Positions 63,248 to 64,000 of a stretch of DNA of 64,000 bases are shown here, piece after piece. This DNA comes from Candidatus Muiribacterium halophilum. Its GTDB lineage: Bacteria > Muiribacteriota > Muiribacteriia > Muiribacteriales > Muiribacteriaceae. The notes beneath the pieces were generated by a model, which made no database searches, was not told where the DNA came from, and saw nothing but the letters and a program-made list of their open reading frames with translations. Numbering within the stretch: position 1 is the first letter of the stretch; each line of letters starts with the position of its first letter. The translations under genes and the position numbers were made by a program. The stretch is from NCBI GenBank assembly GCA_002869225.1, contig PKTG01000122.1, forward strand, positions 96,071-160,070, read 5' to 3'.

Positions 63248-64000
63248 TTGCATACCACCGATGATGAGCCTGGAGAAAGCATTCTGAAATAGAGTCTTTG
63301 ATTATGATAAAAGATGTCGTTTCCGCCTGGATATTCTATTTTTTCATCTGCATTCTCGCTTTTTAGAAAGAACTTTCCGTTTTCATATATATCGATATAA
63401 GGTTTTCCAGCGATAAATATAATATCAAAACCGGTCTTATCATAAGTTATTAGTCTTGTCTGTACTTTATCATTATCAATAAAGAATCTGGATAAATAGC
63501 TTTCACTTGTATTGAAAAAATACAATGTCTTGTCTTTGATCTTTGAAAAGAACCCTTTAAATCTCTTTATAGGTCTATCTGGACGATTTATATCGTATAA
63601 TAAGATATTACCATGACCATCAGAAGTGGTAAGAAGGTTTCCTTCTATATCAGGATATATACCTCTCATATTTGTCTTAATGGTCTTATTTTTTACGTGT
63701 TTAAAAATATGATATCGAGCTATGTTTCCTGTTTTCTTTACGAGTCTTGAAAAATATATTACACCTTTATCATCTATACAAAAGGAATGAAGGTCTTTAA
63801 CAACAAACTCTCTTCTTTTATTACCTTTATAAAGAGCTTTTTTTGATCTGTTATTATCATAATAATCAAGATAATAGCTTTTTCCTGTTTTTATTCTGAA
63901 ACCTGAAATATCAATTCCACTTGTTATTATATTTATGTCCTTATCTTTAATAGGAGGTTTGAAAAGATCTTTTTTAAAATCTTCAAAAAAAGAGCTGAAA
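63244..64000 (-). CDS. Hypothetical protein, 5' end outside window
   Basis: Frame open from window edge to TGA at 63244; ATGCAAATGA overlap with the next gene; DGHGNILLYDINRPDRPIKRF propeller-like. Confidence 0.6.
   Translation of the reverse strand, partial: FSSFFEDFKKDLFKPPIKDKDINIITSGIDISGFRIKTGKSYYLDYYDNNRSKKALYKGNKRREFVVKDLHSFCIDDKGVIYFSRLVKKTGNIARYHIFKHVKNKTIKTNMRGIYPDIEGNLLTTSDGHGNILLYDINRPDRPIKRFKGFFSKIKDKTLYFFNTSESYLSRFFIDNDKVQTRLITYDKTGFDIIFIAGKPYIDIYENGKFFLKSENADEKIEYPGGNDIFYHNQRLYFRMLSPGSSSVVCK

Noticed and set aside
1-64000. Global reassignment of UAA to an amino acid
   Set aside because: Most genes with recognisable C-termini here (thyX, rpsO, rpmB, pnp end, hisS and others) stop at TAA at the expected length, so wholesale recoding would extend them all.

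Overview
AT-rich, gene-dense bacterial chromosome segment. I recognise no tRNA, rRNA, IS element, phage or CRISPR array. Plus-strand genes at 0.1-10.6 kb: thyX, a PP-loop tRNA-thiolation-like gene, an M20 peptidase plus dapH, an NSS transporter plus MetS-like small subunit, rpsO-pnp, STAS/TPR and thiN. Mostly minus-strand genes follow: rpmB, HEAT/GNAT/cyclase-like genes, birA, duplicated ptb/buk pairs interleaved with hisC and coaD, a metallo-beta-lactamase gene, hpt, two radical SAM genes around hisS, a STAS/histidine kinase plus HTH-receiver pair, pssA-psd and a VorB-type 2-oxoacid:ferredoxin oxidoreductase operon. Two giant surface proteins and a 15 kb envelope operon (lipoproteins, beta-barrel-like proteins, a degenerate matrixin-like lipoprotein) complete the window. 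The strongest anomaly is five otherwise intact reading frames, including pnp, each cut by exactly one in-frame TAA, with clear same-frame homology or continuity on both sides. TAA is also the usual real terminator here, so this is assembly/base-calling error, a G:C>T:A mutational process, or recoding/readthrough. Other leads are a shared TACCGATA motif upstream of envelope genes, two terminator hairpins inside thiN, heptanucleotide repeats (one inside a radical SAM gene), a tight DnaA-box cluster, a carbamoyltransferase-like/radical SAM fusion and a pseudo-matrixin. Family names come from motif recognition by eye; no search was run.
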